The notes: generated by a model not told the origin, from the sequence alone. Shown: positions 9,590 through 18,747, numbered from the stretch's first letter. The stretch: DNA of 64,000 nucleotides from an uncultured Flavobacteriaceae bacterium (GCA_947504035.1 CANNGA010000001.1:248001-312000), one strand, 5' to 3'. Translations and numbers: made by a program.

Positions 9590-9985
9590 ATGTCATTTCT
9601 TGCAAAATTAAAAATAGACGGTACAACATATAATGTTATGGAAGCCGATTACAGCATTACCCAACCAGACGATGGTACAGGGCTGCCTTCAGCAAAAACT
9701 GTTGGAGGTAAGATTTTTCTAAAAGTTGAAAGTGACAAGAGTACAGCCTTAATCGACTGGGCCATGTCTAACAGCGAACGCAGAAGCGGCACCTTAGTAT
9801 TTTACAACAGAGACAGCGTGTCTACCTTTAGAAATATTGCATTTAGCGATGCCTACTGTCTAAAATTTAGAGAGTTGTTTAGCCATGCCAATAGCGAACC
9901 CCTATATGCAGAACTTACCATTGCCGCTAAAACCTTAGATATAAAAGGCTCTAAGTTCGAAAATGACTGGCCGCTACTGCGTTAA
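9590..9985 (+). CDS. tssD: type VI secretion tube protein TssD (Hcp-like, subtype iii)
   Basis: 131 residues, typical for the Hcp/TssD tube protein of Bacteroidetes T6SS. The start MSFLAKLKIDGTTYNVM, the central TALIDWAMSNSERRSG and the C-terminal ELTIAAKTLDIKGSKFENDWP match the family pattern. Hexameric rings of this protein stack into the expelled tube and can carry small effectors. It is followed by vgrG (119 bp gap), consistent with a tube-spike-effector unit. No sheath, baseplate or ATPase genes are in the window, so this is a satellite effector locus whose main apparatus must be encoded elsewhere. Confidence 0.88.
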   Translation: MSFLAKLKIDGTTYNVMEADYSITQPDDGTGLPSAKTVGGKIFLKVESDKSTALIDWAMSNSERRSGTLVFYNRDSVSTFRNIAFSDAYCLKFRELFSHANSEPLYAELTIAAKTLDIKGSKFENDWPLLR

Positions 9986-10104
9986 AATACATTTTTTTTG
10001 AAAAGAGCAGGTTAGGGCACTCTTTAAAACGCGTCACCTAAAAGCCTTACACGTTCAAACACCTTTTCAAGCTTAACCCCTTTGTTAAACCCATACGTTA
10101 TATT

Positions 10105-11940
10105 ATGTCTTTACAAACCGAATTACAAGTCGCCATAGACGGCACCATATTTAAAATTATAGAAACGTTTTCATTAGAAGAACGCGTAGGTATGCATAGC
10201 ACTTTTAAAATGACAGTACGTGCCGATACTATAGAAAAGGGCCTAGAAGGCACGAGCCTATTAGACCGTTCGCGCTCCTTTTTAGGAAAACGCTTTGCCT
10301 TCGAAATTAATGATGTAGGCGGTATAGGCCGTAATATGCTTTATTTTAAAGGGAAAATCACCAAAGTAAAAGGCAAGAAAGGGAACGATTTTGGCGGATT
10401 AGGCGACCTTATAGAGTTTACAGGAAAAAGCAATAGCATCCTGTTAGAAGATGGCCCACATATGAACAGTTATTTAGAACAGCCTCTTGCCGATATTGTA
10501 AACCAAGCCACATTTTTGTACAAAACAGAAGAGGTAAAACCCCAAATACGACCAGAAAACGATGCCATGCTTAGCTATTCGGTACAGCACCACCAAAGTA
10601 CCTTTGCTTACTTGCAGTATTTAGCAGCCACCCAAGGCGAATACCTCCTCTACAATAGAGAAACGCTCTATTTTGGCAAGCCCGATCTGGGCGACCCCGT
10701 AGTATTGCGTTATGGTGTAGATTTAAAAGATTTTAGTCTGGGGGTAGAGGCAACGCCGCTACACTTTAACTATTACAGCAACGATTACAACAGCGAAAGC
10801 ACCCTAAAAGCCTCTAGTAGTAGTATGCAAACAGGCGCACAAGGCTATACCGCCGCCGCGGCAGCAGCAAGCCAGAGCCTCTATACCAAACAAGACAACC
10901 AACAACACTATTACGGTTTTGAGAGCCAGCAATTGCAGCAGCAATTAGACAGCGCAGTAAGCTTACAAAAAAAACTCGCAGAACAGCAACAAGTAAGCCT
11001 GTTAGGCGATAGCACCAATACCGGAGTAACTTTAGGCAAAATAATACAAATAAACACCAAAGCCGATAGCTTTGGCAGTTATAGAGTAACAGAAGTAACC
11101 CACAGTTACACCAAGGGCGGCACCTATATAAATAACTTTACAGCAGTACCATTAGAAATAGACGTGTACCCACTTACCAATATTGGGCTTATGCATACCG
11201 CACACCCACAAGTGGCCAAAGTAAAAGCCGTAAACGACCCTAAAGGCATGAGCCGCATACAAGTGCAGTTCCCTTGGCAAAGTGGCAGCGGCCAAACCAC
11301 ACCGTGGATACGTGTGGCCACCGCCTATGCCGGTGGCGATCGTGGACTGCATTTCCTGCCAGAAGTAGGCGATGAAGTGCTGGTAGGTTTCGAGAATGGC
11401 GATGTAGAACGCCCCTTTATGCAAGCCGCACTCTACACAGGAGTAAACAAACATAACGCCTGGCAAAGCGAAACCAATGACTTTAAAGGCTTTCAAACCC
11501 GCAGTGGAAATAAAGTGATTTTAAACGACACCACAGGAAGCGTTACCATAGCAGACCCCAGTGGCAATGTTATCGCCATGCAAGGCAATGGCGAAATCGT
11601 TATACAGGCGCCCAATAAGCTTACTTTAGCCTCTAAAGATATTGCTATTCTGGGCTCTAATAGCATTAACATACATGCTTTGCCTAACGAAGAAGGCGGC
11701 CAAGGCACCATGCATATCTATGCACAAAAAGATCTAGGCATAGAAACCGCAGACGAAGGCATAGGTATAAATGCCAATACCGATGTGACCATAAGCAGCG
11801 CCACAGCAAGTGCCAATTTAAATGCCAAAACCGATACAAACCTTAAAGGCAATACCAGCGTAAATATAGACGGGGATGCCATATCTGTAACAGGTGGGCG
11901 CGAAATTAAAATAGAATCTTCAGACACCGATATTCTCTAA
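10105..11940 (+). CDS. vgrG: type VI secretion spike protein VgrG
   Basis: 611 residues. The N-terminal half is the gp27-like barrel (GRNMLYFKGKITKVKG, then SYSVQHHQSTFAYLQYLA); the gp5 OB fold lies near 365-450 (PKGMSRIQVQFPWQSGSG, TPWIRVATAYAGGDRGL, LPEVGDEVLVGFENGD), followed by the triple-stranded beta needle with repetitive IVIQAPNKLTLASKDI-type strands. There is no extra C-terminal enzymatic domain. The trimer should cap the TssD tube and carry the DUF4280 PAAR-like effector encoded 20 bp downstream. GC content is clearly higher than in the toxin/immunity tail behind it, as usual for the conserved part of such loci. Confidence 0.93.
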   Translation: MSLQTELQVAIDGTIFKIIETFSLEERVGMHSTFKMTVRADTIEKGLEGTSLLDRSRSFLGKRFAFEINDVGGIGRNMLYFKGKITKVKGKKGNDFGGLGDLIEFTGKSNSILLEDGPHMNSYLEQPLADIVNQATFLYKTEEVKPQIRPENDAMLSYSVQHHQSTFAYLQYLAATQGEYLLYNRETLYFGKPDLGDPVVLRYGVDLKDFSLGVEATPLHFNYYSNDYNSESTLKASSSSMQTGAQGYTAAAAAASQSLYTKQDNQQHYYGFESQQLQQQLDSAVSLQKKLAEQQQVSLLGDSTNTGVTLGKIIQINTKADSFGSYRVTEVTHSYTKGGTYINNFTAVPLEIDVYPLTNIGLMHTAHPQVAKVKAVNDPKGMSRIQVQFPWQSGSGQTTPWIRVATAYAGGDRGLHFLPEVGDEVLVGFENGDVERPFMQAALYTGVNKHNAWQSETNDFKGFQTRSGNKVILNDTTGSVTIADPSGNVIAMQGNGEIVIQAPNKLTLASKDIAILGSNSINIHALPNEEGGQGTMHIYAQKDLGIETADEGIGINANTDVTISSATASANLNAKTDTNLKGNTSVNIDGDAISVTGGREIKIESSDTDIL

Positions 11941-11960
11941 TCGTCTAAAACGTAGATACT

Positions 11961-13553
11961 ATGCCACATGATTTAGAATATGTTGTTAAAGATGCTCTCA
12001 TGATGTGCGATAAAGGCGCCTTACCTGCACCATTTACCCCCACATCTAATACGCACATAAAAATTAATGGCTGCTTGGTCACCACCAAAGCAGACAAGGC
12101 CCCTATGACAAATATTCCGTCTTTTGGAGCCTGTTCTGTAAAAAATGGAAGCCCTTGCACACCTGCCCCCATAGCCTGGACAGATACCTATAAAGTAAAG
12201 GTAAAAGGCCAAGACACCATTCTCTTTAAAAGTAAAATGCCTTGCGGTACAGGAGGTAAAATAGAATTTATTACCAGCGGGCAAGTCCCAATACCTCCCG
12301 AGGAGTACGATAAACTCATGGAAGAACATGGAGAAGACGACGATAGCGGTTGGGGCTGGTGGGACACCGCAGAACTTATACCCGTTGTAGGTAATATTAT
12401 TGGTATGGTACGAGAAGGCGCAAAAGGTAACTGGGGTATGGTTGCCCTTAATGCAGGCTTCCTGGTGTTAGATATTGTTACTTTAGGTACAGCATCTGTA
12501 GGTACAGCAGCAGCCAAAGGCGCTATAAAAGGCGGCCTAAAAGTAGCTGCTAAAAAAACAGCACAAAAAGCCTTAAGTACTGCGGCCAAATTAGGTACAA
12601 AACAAGGCATGAAACAAGTTGGCAAAGGTTTTGCCAAAGCTGCAGCTAAAAAAGTAGACGATTTTACTTTAAAACATGCTAAAGTATGTGTGTTTGCCTG
12701 TTTTACCGCAGGTACAAAAGTAGCTGTAAAAGACGGTCATAAAAACATAGAAGAGATACAACAAGGCGACTATGTTTGGGCGTATAACGAAGCAACAGGC
12801 CAAAGCGATTTAAAGCCTGTAGTTGGAACTATGGAAAAAGACATTGACGCCACCATAGCACTTACCTTAGGCAACGAAGTTATAGAAACCACTGCAGAGC
12901 ATCCTTTTTATACCCAAAGTGGTTGGAAGGCAGCAGGAGATTTAACCTTAGAAGACCAAGTAAAAACGAAAAGCGGCAACTGGCAGCGTATAGAAGCTAC
13001 AAATTTTTTGTACACTAAAAAGAAAGTCTATAACTTTGAGGTAGCAGATTGGCATACTTATTTTGTTCAATATATTAATGCTTTAGTTCATAACAATGAA
13101 ATATGTGAAAATAATATTAAAAAAGTAATTAGTAAGTTTGGAGTTAAATTTATTGCAGATAACCCTAAATTATTAAAAATATGGAACGAAAACTTGAAGT
13201 TTTTAGCAACAGCATCAACTAAAGAAGCAAAATCATTTCAAAAATATTTAAAAAACTTAGAGAACGGCATACCAATGACTAACAAGGAACTAGGTAAGGT
13301 TTGGAAAAATGTAAGGGGACGATTTGCTAGGCAAGTAAAAAAAAACAAAGTTGATTTACCAGATGGTCAAATACATCATTGGAATTATAATAAAGCCGAT
13401 TTCCCAGAGTTATTAACTAACGCAAGAAATTTGACAGAACCGTTATCTAAAGGGGTACATCAGATGATACATGAGGCTACACAATCTGGAAAACTGTGGT
13501 CAAGTAAGATTAAACCAGAAAATATAATTAAAATTTCTAGCTCACCACTATAA
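11961..13553 (+). CDS. T6SS effector: DUF4280 PAAR-like + Hint (pretoxin) + HNH-like toxin
   Basis: 530 residues in modules. Residues 1-110 are a DUF4280 PAAR-like tip with conserved cysteines (MMCDKG, NGCLVTT, SFGACSV, MPCGTGGKIEF). Residues 138-185 are hydrophobic and may cross the target membrane. Residues 243-378 are a Hint/intein-like autoprocessing domain: Cys247 in ACFTAGTKV, TAEHPFYT, ADWHTYFV and the terminal LVHN, where cleavage would free the toxin. Residues 379-530 are the toxin, with DGQIHHWNYNKADFPELL and KGVHQMIH (His471, 472, 500, 504), suggesting an HNH/Endo VII-like nuclease. Base composition drops sharply at the toxin part, a sign of swapped tips. The immunity gene follows 8 bp later. 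Confidence 0.85.
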   Translation: MPHDLEYVVKDALMMCDKGALPAPFTPTSNTHIKINGCLVTTKADKAPMTNIPSFGACSVKNGSPCTPAPIAWTDTYKVKVKGQDTILFKSKMPCGTGGKIEFITSGQVPIPPEEYDKLMEEHGEDDDSGWGWWDTAELIPVVGNIIGMVREGAKGNWGMVALNAGFLVLDIVTLGTASVGTAAAKGAIKGGLKVAAKKTAQKALSTAAKLGTKQGMKQVGKGFAKAAAKKVDDFTLKHAKVCVFACFTAGTKVAVKDGHKNIEEIQQGDYVWAYNEATGQSDLKPVVGTMEKDIDATIALTLGNEVIETTAEHPFYTQSGWKAAGDLTLEDQVKTKSGNWQRIEATNFLYTKKKVYNFEVADWHTYFVQYINALVHNNEICENNIKKVISKFGVKFIADNPKLLKIWNENLKFLATASTKEAKSFQKYLKNLENGIPMTNKELGKVWKNVRGRFARQVKKNKVDLPDGQIHHWNYNKADFPELLTNARNLTEPLSKGVHQMIHEATQSGKLWSSKIKPENIIKISSSPL

Positions 13554-13561
13554 AAAATATA

Positions 13562-14416
13562 ATGAAAGAATTAAATACAATTTATAAAAAAATAGGATTA
13601 GATGATAGGCTACTTAGAGTTTATAATAAAGAAATAGTACCTCCTAATTTTTTTGATATTTGGAAACCTGTAGATGAGTTTTTCTACCCATTTCCTCCTT
13701 TTTTCATCCCTCTTTTTGTAGATGAAGGAGATCCGTCATATATTGGAATAATTCATCATTTTTTCACAAACAGAAATCAAGTTTTTGTTCAGTTTGATTT
13801 ATCCTCTGGGTCTATGTGGGAAATAGCAAGAAATAGTAATCAATTATTACAAGATATTTTAATACAATCTATTGAAGCTAACGACGATATTATAGATACA
13901 TCAATAGAGAATTTTGCAAAAGAAATAAATTTAAATTTAGATAAGGATTTTCTTGATTCATATTACAATGAATATGATGGAGATTCTTTTGATACATATA
14001 AAAAATTCAATTTATTTTCCAAAGAAACACCATCTGCTTATGTAAGTAAGTTAAGTGATTATGATGGAGACTTTCCTTCGGTTAATGATGAAATGAATTC
14101 TAAAACAAAACAAAAATGTTCTTCATTTGAGATTGATGAAGAGGTAGATATTACAGTAATAGATGATTTGCCTATTTGGATAAAAAAAGATTTAGATAAG
14201 AAAAGAATTTTTAATGACTTTTTGTTAAATGAAAATTTAGAAAGTGCTTGGTTTACGCTTAATAGTAAAAATTGGAAGTATGATGAGGTAATTAAAAATT
14301 TAAAAAAACTAGAAAAAGAAAGTGATGATTTGTCTACCTTTAAGTTGATTAGTGAAACTTGGATTAGTAAATGGGGTAATTCTAATTTGTCAAAAAAGAA
14401 TACTTTTATTTATTGA
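13562..14416 (+). CDS. probable immunity protein for the HNH-like toxin
   Basis: 284 residues, acidic, no signal peptide, directly behind the effector (8 bp). Position and charge are those of a cytosolic immunity protein that binds the basic nuclease. An N-terminal part (VDEGDPSYIGIIHHFF, VFVQFDLSSGSMWEIA) recalls small alpha/beta folds such as SUKH proteins, but I cannot assign a family. The C-terminal 80 residues are helical (LNENLESAWFTLNSKNWKYD). A strong terminator about 95 bp downstream closes the active effector-immunity transcript. Confidence 0.6.
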   Translation: MKELNTIYKKIGLDDRLLRVYNKEIVPPNFFDIWKPVDEFFYPFPPFFIPLFVDEGDPSYIGIIHHFFTNRNQVFVQFDLSSGSMWEIARNSNQLLQDILIQSIEANDDIIDTSIENFAKEINLNLDKDFLDSYYNEYDGDSFDTYKKFNLFSKETPSAYVSKLSDYDGDFPSVNDEMNSKTKQKCSSFEIDEEVDITVIDDLPIWIKKDLDKKRIFNDFLLNENLESAWFTLNSKNWKYDEVIKNLKKLEKESDDLSTFKLISETWISKWGNSNLSKKNTFIY

Positions 14417-14509
14417 AAAGTGGACAAAGAACAATTTATACTTTTAATAAATTTAATTAAGGAAAAATTCCCTGAATTATTTAAAAAGTAAAAGGAAGGA
14501 TAAAAATGA

Positions 14510-14538
14510 AAATCTCTACATTATGTAGAGATTTTTTT
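14510..14538 (+). terminator. strong terminator ending the active effector unit
   Basis: Perfect 11-bp stem AAATCTCTACA / TGTAGAGATTT with a 3-nt loop and a T-run. The first orphan Hint repeat begins only about 10 bp after it, so the orphan cassette is shielded from read-through and is likely silent. Confidence 0.85.
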
Positions 14539-14548
14539 GTTTTAAGTC

Positions 14549-15409
14549 TTTGCCTGTTTTACCGCAGGTACAAAAGTAGCTGTAAAAGACGGTCATAAAA
14601 ACATAGAAGAGATACAACAAGGCGACTATGTTTGGGCGTATAACGAAGCAACAGGCCAAAGCGATTTAAAGCCTGTAGTTACTATAATGGAAAAAGACAT
14701 CGACGCCACCATAGCACTTACCTTAGGCAACGAAGTTATAGAAACCACTGCAGAGCATCCTTTTTATACCCAAAGCGGTTGGAAAGATGCAGCAGATTTA
14801 ACCTTAGAAGACCAAATAAAAACCAAAAGCGGCAACTGGCAGCGTATAGAAGCTACAAATTTTTTGTACACTAAAAAGAAAGTCTATAACTTTGAGGTAG
14901 CCGATTGGCATACCTATTTTGTAGGAACTTGGGATTGGTTGGTGCATAATAATGGACAGAAGTGTTTAAGTGAATTATTCGAATCTGCACTAAAGAATGC
15001 AGATAAATGGAAAAATTGGACAAAAGCAGCTAGAGCCGAACTTAATGCTGCATTGAAAATAGGAGGAACGGGTTTGCATGCCCACCATTTGATTCCACTT
15101 GAATTACTTAAAAAGAATAAAATTATTCAAGCTGCTTATAAAAATGGATTTAAATTTAATGATGTACTAAATGGAAAAGCTTTAGATGCCTATAAGCACT
15201 TATTTACAAATGGCAAATTTTATCCTAACCATAATAGTTATACAAAATTAGTGGAATCATATGTAACTAAAGCCGCAAAAAAATACCCAGATATGTTGCC
15301 GGAAAAACTCCTTTCAGAGAAAGTATTACCAAAAGTAACTAAGTTTATGGATGAGGCCGATAAATTAGGGTCAACAATTAATGATTTAGCTAAGATTAAA
15401 GGTTTTTAA
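14549..15409 (+). CDS. orphan Hint-AHH nuclease toxin cassette lacking a start and delivery domain
   Basis: Nucleotides 14549-14923 repeat the Hint-coding DNA of the effector (12693-13066) almost exactly, beginning at the FACFTAGTKV codons and preceded in frame by a stop; there is no start until an internal ATG at 14687. After the Hint end (GTWDWLVHN) comes a new toxin: GLHAHHLIPLELL and a downstream HNSYTKLVE, the signature of AHH nucleases of the HNH/Endo VII group. Homologous recombination through the Hint repeat could transplant this toxin onto the DUF4280 effector. An internal start could yield only a truncated Hint-toxin. Two candidate immunity genes follow at once. Confidence 0.75.
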   Translation, partial: FACFTAGTKVAVKDGHKNIEEIQQGDYVWAYNEATGQSDLKPVVTIMEKDIDATIALTLGNEVIETTAEHPFYTQSGWKDAADLTLEDQIKTKSGNWQRIEATNFLYTKKKVYNFEVADWHTYFVGTWDWLVHNNGQKCLSELFESALKNADKWKNWTKAARAELNAALKIGGTGLHAHHLIPLELLKKNKIIQAAYKNGFKFNDVLNGKALDAYKHLFTNGKFYPNHNSYTKLVESYVTKAAKKYPDMLPEKLLSEKVLPKVTKFMDEADKLGSTINDLAKIKGF

Positions 15410-15411
15410 AT

Positions 15412-16092
15412 ATGAATTATTATAAATTAAGAATTAATGTAGAGCTTGTAGGAAAAAGAGACGTATTACCAGTTTGGGAATACGATGTCGATCTTCCTAA
15501 CGCTGAAGGTCAATTAAGTGATACAGCTTTGCCCGAATTTGAACCTGTCTTTTCGAATCTATATATTACTAAAGTCACTGATATAATTGATGATGGATAT
15601 GCAATTGGTGGAGAAGGCTTTATTATAGGAGACAGAGTAAAGGATCTATTTAGTGGATATAAATTAGGAACTCATAAATTCTATAAACTTGATGCTTATT
15701 CATTTGATAAGAAAGAAAAAATAGAAGAAGAAAAATACTACTGGCTTCAAATTATTTCTACTAATTTTGAAGATCATGTTAATTATAAGCAATCTGATTT
15801 TTATTTATTTGATGATTTTGAAGAAGAAAAAATAAAAGATTTGTCAATTAAAAATGCTCATCAATTAAAAAAAGAAATTGGTTTAACAACTAATACAGAT
15901 AACGTAGTGATGTTTTCTAAACTCACTTTAAAAGATAGTTTTGAAAATTTAGATTTGTTCTATATGAAGGATTTACATGATAATATTTTTAATTATCCAA
16001 TTGTATCAGAGCGACTAAAGAATCATATTGAGGAAAGAAAAATTGTTGCATTTGAGTTTAAAAAGGTAAATATTAATTATGAAAAAAAGTAA
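15412..16092 (+). CDS. probable immunity protein of the AHH cassette
   Basis: 226 residues, starting 2 bp after the AHH toxin stop, so clearly coupled to it. It is acidic overall and lacks signal or membrane segments. The pattern VKDLFSGYKLGTHKFYKLDA and YYWLQIISTNFEDHV resembles immunity proteins of the Imm11/Imm43 type, a weak impression from memory. Function inferred from position: neutralises the preceding AHH nuclease. Overlaps the next gene by 14 bp. Confidence 0.6.
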   Translation: MNYYKLRINVELVGKRDVLPVWEYDVDLPNAEGQLSDTALPEFEPVFSNLYITKVTDIIDDGYAIGGEGFIIGDRVKDLFSGYKLGTHKFYKLDAYSFDKKEKIEEEKYYWLQIISTNFEDHVNYKQSDFYLFDDFEEEKIKDLSIKNAHQLKKEIGLTTNTDNVVMFSKLTLKDSFENLDLFYMKDLHDNIFNYPIVSERLKNHIEERKIVAFEFKKVNINYEKK

Positions 16093-16471
16093 TTATTATA
16101 TTATAACTCCAAACGAAAAGCCCGATTTTAGAATTGATGTTGAAGTATTCAAGAAAAATCTTATCGAAAAATGGAATTCTAGTTTCTCCAACATTATTTT
16201 TGGGGAAAAATCTACAAAGAATGTATTAAATTTTAAGATTGTTAATGATTCAAAAGAAAGGCTACTTTCTGCAAGTTTGGGAAATGACTTGGTTGTTCTA
16301 GGCATTGATAGTAGTGATAAAATATCTTTATTTGAATTTGCAATGTGGGTTCGAAATGAATATCCCAAAGAGAAAAGTATACATATTTTTAATGATCTAA
16401 ACTTAGAAGAACATTTAGAATTAACTAATGATATTGAAGTTAATGAGTTTCAAAAAATATTCGATCAATAA
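16079..16471 (+). CDS. second small immunity-like protein of the AHH cassette
   Basis: 130 residues, overlapping the previous gene by 14 bp, so translationally coupled. No signal peptide or TM helix. It has an alternating alpha/beta look (YYIITPNEKPDFRIDVEVF, LGNDLVVLGIDSSDKISLFEFA). Two immunity-type genes behind one toxin is common in polymorphic-toxin tails, where the second often protects against a related toxin. Family not recognised. Confidence 0.55.
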   Translation: MKKSNYYIITPNEKPDFRIDVEVFKKNLIEKWNSSFSNIIFGEKSTKNVLNFKIVNDSKERLLSASLGNDLVVLGIDSSDKISLFEFAMWVRNEYPKEKSIHIFNDLNLEEHLELTNDIEVNEFQKIFDQ

Positions 16472-16493
16472 TTTTCTATTAGTTTGAAATAAC

Positions 16494-16710
16494 CTTTTTA
16501 TACCCAAAGCGGTTGGAAAGATGCGGCAGATTTAACTTTAGAAGACCAAATAAAAACCAAAAGCGGCAACTGGCAGCGTATAGAAGCTACAAATTTTTTG
16601 TACACTAAAAAGAAAGTCTATAACTTTGAGGTAAAGACATTTTTGAAGATGAAGATTCTAAATATTTTGAATCTATAAAGGATTTGATTGACAAAAATGA
16701 TAGTTTATAA
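16494..16710 (+). pseudogene. scar: Hint 3' fragment fused to 3' end of a TPR immunity gene
   Basis: Nucleotides 16494-16632 repeat the Hint DNA from the FYTQSGWKDAADL codons to VYNFEV. The sequence then jumps, at GAGGT, into codons reading KDIFEDEDSKYFESIKDLID to a TAA at 16710, which is the C-terminus of a paralogue of the TPR protein at 20930-21370 (EDIFEDEDEKYIQSIKDLID). The toxin and most of its immunity gene are missing in between. This is a deletion remnant of a former Hint-toxin-immunity cassette. Confidence 0.7.
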
Positions 16711-16757
16711 CCAAAGTGTTTCATCTAAATATCTTAAAAATAACATTTTCTATTTTT

Positions 16758-16784
16758 AGTCTTTCAATTTACGAAAGGCTTTTT
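16758..16784 (+). terminator. terminator after the Hint/TPR scar
   Basis: Stem AGTCTTTC / GAAAGGCT (one G-T pair) with a 7-nt loop, then T4. It has the same form as the terminator at 19837-19866, marking a cassette end. Confidence 0.6.
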
Positions 16785-16836
16785 ATTGTCAGGAAATCTT
16801 TGAACTTTCTTTAGCCATTATATAAAATTAGCTGAA

Positions 16837-17175
16837 TTGTCAGGTAAAAAGTTTTCAAAGGAAGTTTACGTTAAATTAGCTAAAGGAGGTACAAAAAGTG
16901 GTTATGGTTATGTAGATTCTTTTATTGAAGGTGTCGGTATTATAGAACGTAAAGCCACCGATTTAACCAAAGTTACCACCCAGACAGCTAAAAACTATGT
17001 AAATGATGCAGCAAAATATGCCAATGCCATAGTTGAAGAAACAGGAGAAGAATTGGGAGAAAAAGTTTTTTTACAAGTAGAAAACATGAAGGGAGTATCT
17101 GATGATTTTATAAAATGGGCTAAAGAAGAAAAAGGAGTTGAAATAATAGAAGATATTACAAAAATATTCAAATAA
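16837..17175 (+). CDS. 5'-truncated orphan toxin, ExK nuclease-like
   Basis: Readable homology to the toxin at 18748-19149 starts at about 16826 (codons for KLAELSGKKFSKEVY), so the original start is lost; a TTG at 16837 is the earliest usable codon. The conserved core GYVDSFIEGVGIIERKATDL has Asp then Glu-Arg-Lys, the arrangement of a PD-(D/E)XK endonuclease active site. The following helical part (TAKNYVNDAAKYANAI) differs from the second copy. An immunity gene starts with no gap. Nuclease role is an inference from the motif. Confidence 0.55.
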   Translation: MSGKKFSKEVYVKLAKGGTKSGYGYVDSFIEGVGIIERKATDLTKVTTQTAKNYVNDAAKYANAIVEETGEELGEKVFLQVENMKGVSDDFIKWAKEEKGVEIIEDITKIFK

Positions 17176-17820
17176 ATGAAATATAAATTTAAAAGATATA
17201 ATAGTGCGTCATTGGGTTTAATGGATGAAGAAGTGACTAAAAACTATATTCGGGATATATATTTAAATCAAAAACCTTCTGCAGAGGAAAGTAAATTTTT
17301 GCAAGATTCAGATGAGTGGGCGAAGTATGCCTTTGAAAACGAAAGTCAATATTATGTGACTTTTTACAAAGAAGAGAAGCCTTTTGTTTGTTTAAATTTT
17401 AAAAAAATAAGTATAAATTTAATATTTCTAGAATATAATGAGCAAAATGAATTAGTGGAACATCTAAGAATGGTATATGACCGTTATGATATAATGCATT
17501 GGATTAAAACAGATGAATATAAACCACATCCAAATAATAAATTGTTTTTGAAGCAAGTAGAAGTAATTTACGAAAATTCTAATCAAAAAAAAACATATAA
17601 AGCATTATTTATACAAAAAAAGAAATTAATGAAAGTTTCTACAACTCAAATAGATAAAGCCTCAAAAAGTTATAATAATGAAGAGAAGGAAACTAAAGTT
17701 AACCTGTCTAATAATTTTATAGAACCTCCTAAGCATTATCTAGATTACGCGCATCTGTTTGATTATAAAGAAATATTGAAATCAGAATATTTAGATATTC
17801 CTGTAAGTGATAAAGAATAA
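17176..17820 (+). CDS. immunity protein paralogue 1 of ExK-type toxin
   Basis: 214 residues; its ATG directly abuts the toxin stop. It shares with the proteins at 17914-18588 and 19156-19803 the blocks EWAKYAFEN...YYVTFYKEE and, at the C-terminus, NNFIEPPKHYLDYAHLFDYKEIL then SEYLDIP. Acidic, cytosolic, no membrane segment. The order toxin-immunity with zero spacing identifies it as the cognate immunity gene of the truncated toxin. Family name not recognised. Confidence 0.65.
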   Translation: MKYKFKRYNSASLGLMDEEVTKNYIRDIYLNQKPSAEESKFLQDSDEWAKYAFENESQYYVTFYKEEKPFVCLNFKKISINLIFLEYNEQNELVEHLRMVYDRYDIMHWIKTDEYKPHPNNKLFLKQVEVIYENSNQKKTYKALFIQKKKLMKVSTTQIDKASKSYNNEEKETKVNLSNNFIEPPKHYLDYAHLFDYKEILKSEYLDIPVSDKE

Positions 17821-17913
17821 GGGGGTAATTTTAATTAAAGATATTCAACATTTTAGTCTTTAGTTCTCTAAAAACGGAACACCCTTTTATAACCAAAACA
17901 ATAGGTTTTAAAG

Positions 17914-18588
17914 ATGAAAAAATATAGGTACGAATTTAGAGAATTTAATTATATAAGTAAGGATATTGTAAATGAGGAACAAACCCTTCGTGTATTCGCA
18001 GACCAATACATTCATGAAAATGATGTTACTAAAGAAGAGAAAGAGTTGCTTAAAGACGCAGAAGCATGGGCAAAATATGCTTTTAAAAATAATAAGGAAT
18101 ATGTTGTTACAGCTTTCGATGAAGATAACGTACCAGTAGCTTGTGTTAATAATTCTCTGATGAGCCTGAGTGTAGAGTTTTTAGATCAGAATATTGAAAA
18201 TAAAGAGCTTATAAAATATATGGACATCACTTATGATAAGTATAAATGGAATGGATTGAAAGGTAAGGCAATGAAGCATTTACCCATAGAACGCCCTGAA
18301 TTATTTATTAGTCACGTAGAACGTTATGAAGAAACACCAGAAAAAAAACTAACGACTACGATATTATTTGAATTCAAAAATGAGTATGATATCAAAGGAA
18401 AAATGACCATAGAAATTGATGAATTGATTAGAAAACCAACGCTGTCTGGTAGTACTACAGAGAAAGAAACTAATGTTAAAGTATCAAACAATTGGGTAGA
18501 ACCTCCAGCGTATTACTTAGATTTTGACAGATTTATTAATTATAATCTTTATTTAAAACCAGAATATTTAAACCTTACAGAAGAATAA
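17914..18588 (+). CDS. immunity protein paralogue 2 without a toxin
   Basis: 224 residues, same family as the neighbours (AWAKYAFKNNKEYVVTAFDED, NNWVEPPAYYLDFDRFINYN) but the most diverged of the three. No toxin gene precedes it; the 93 bp upstream are non-coding with a degraded hairpin. An orphan immunity gene of this kind can protect against toxins delivered by other strains. Followed by a short frame remnant (about 18613-18656) and then a strong palindromic terminator. Confidence 0.6.
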   Translation: MKKYRYEFREFNYISKDIVNEEQTLRVFADQYIHENDVTKEEKELLKDAEAWAKYAFKNNKEYVVTAFDEDNVPVACVNNSLMSLSVEFLDQNIENKELIKYMDITYDKYKWNGLKGKAMKHLPIERPELFISHVERYEETPEKKLTTTILFEFKNEYDIKGKMTIEIDELIRKPTLSGSTTEKETNVKVSNNWVEPPAYYLDFDRFINYNLYLKPEYLNLTEE

Positions 18589-18683
18589 GTATAGGTTTCT
18601 AAAGAGGAAGAGGACTACTATATAAGCGAACAAAATAATTTGATTGAAACTAATTAAAGCTAAATTATAAACTTCTCTTTATC

Positions 18684-18716
18684 AGAACCCACAGGTTTTA
18701 AAAACCTGTGGGTTCT
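18684..18716. terminator. near-perfect palindromic terminator
   Basis: A 16-bp inverted repeat AGAACCCACAGGTTTT / AAAACCTGTGGGTTCT separated by one base, just after an orphan immunity gene and 32 bp before the next toxin start. It can act in both directions and separates two cassettes. Confidence 0.75.
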
Positions 18717-18747
18717 TGCGTTATATTATTCCAATTAAATTGTAATA

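Noticed and set aside
11124-11927. Several minus-strand frames within vgrG
   Set aside because: Shadows of the vgrG coding strand with no own start context.
12188-12637. 149-residue frame opposite to the effector gene
   Set aside because: Lies fully antisense to the DUF4280-Hint effector; its composition (Pro/Ala/Ser/Leu rich) is that of a shadow frame.
18684-18716. Palindrome considered as insertion-sequence end or recombination site
   Set aside because: It follows an immunity gene directly, and similar hairpins end other cassettes, so a terminator is the simpler reading.
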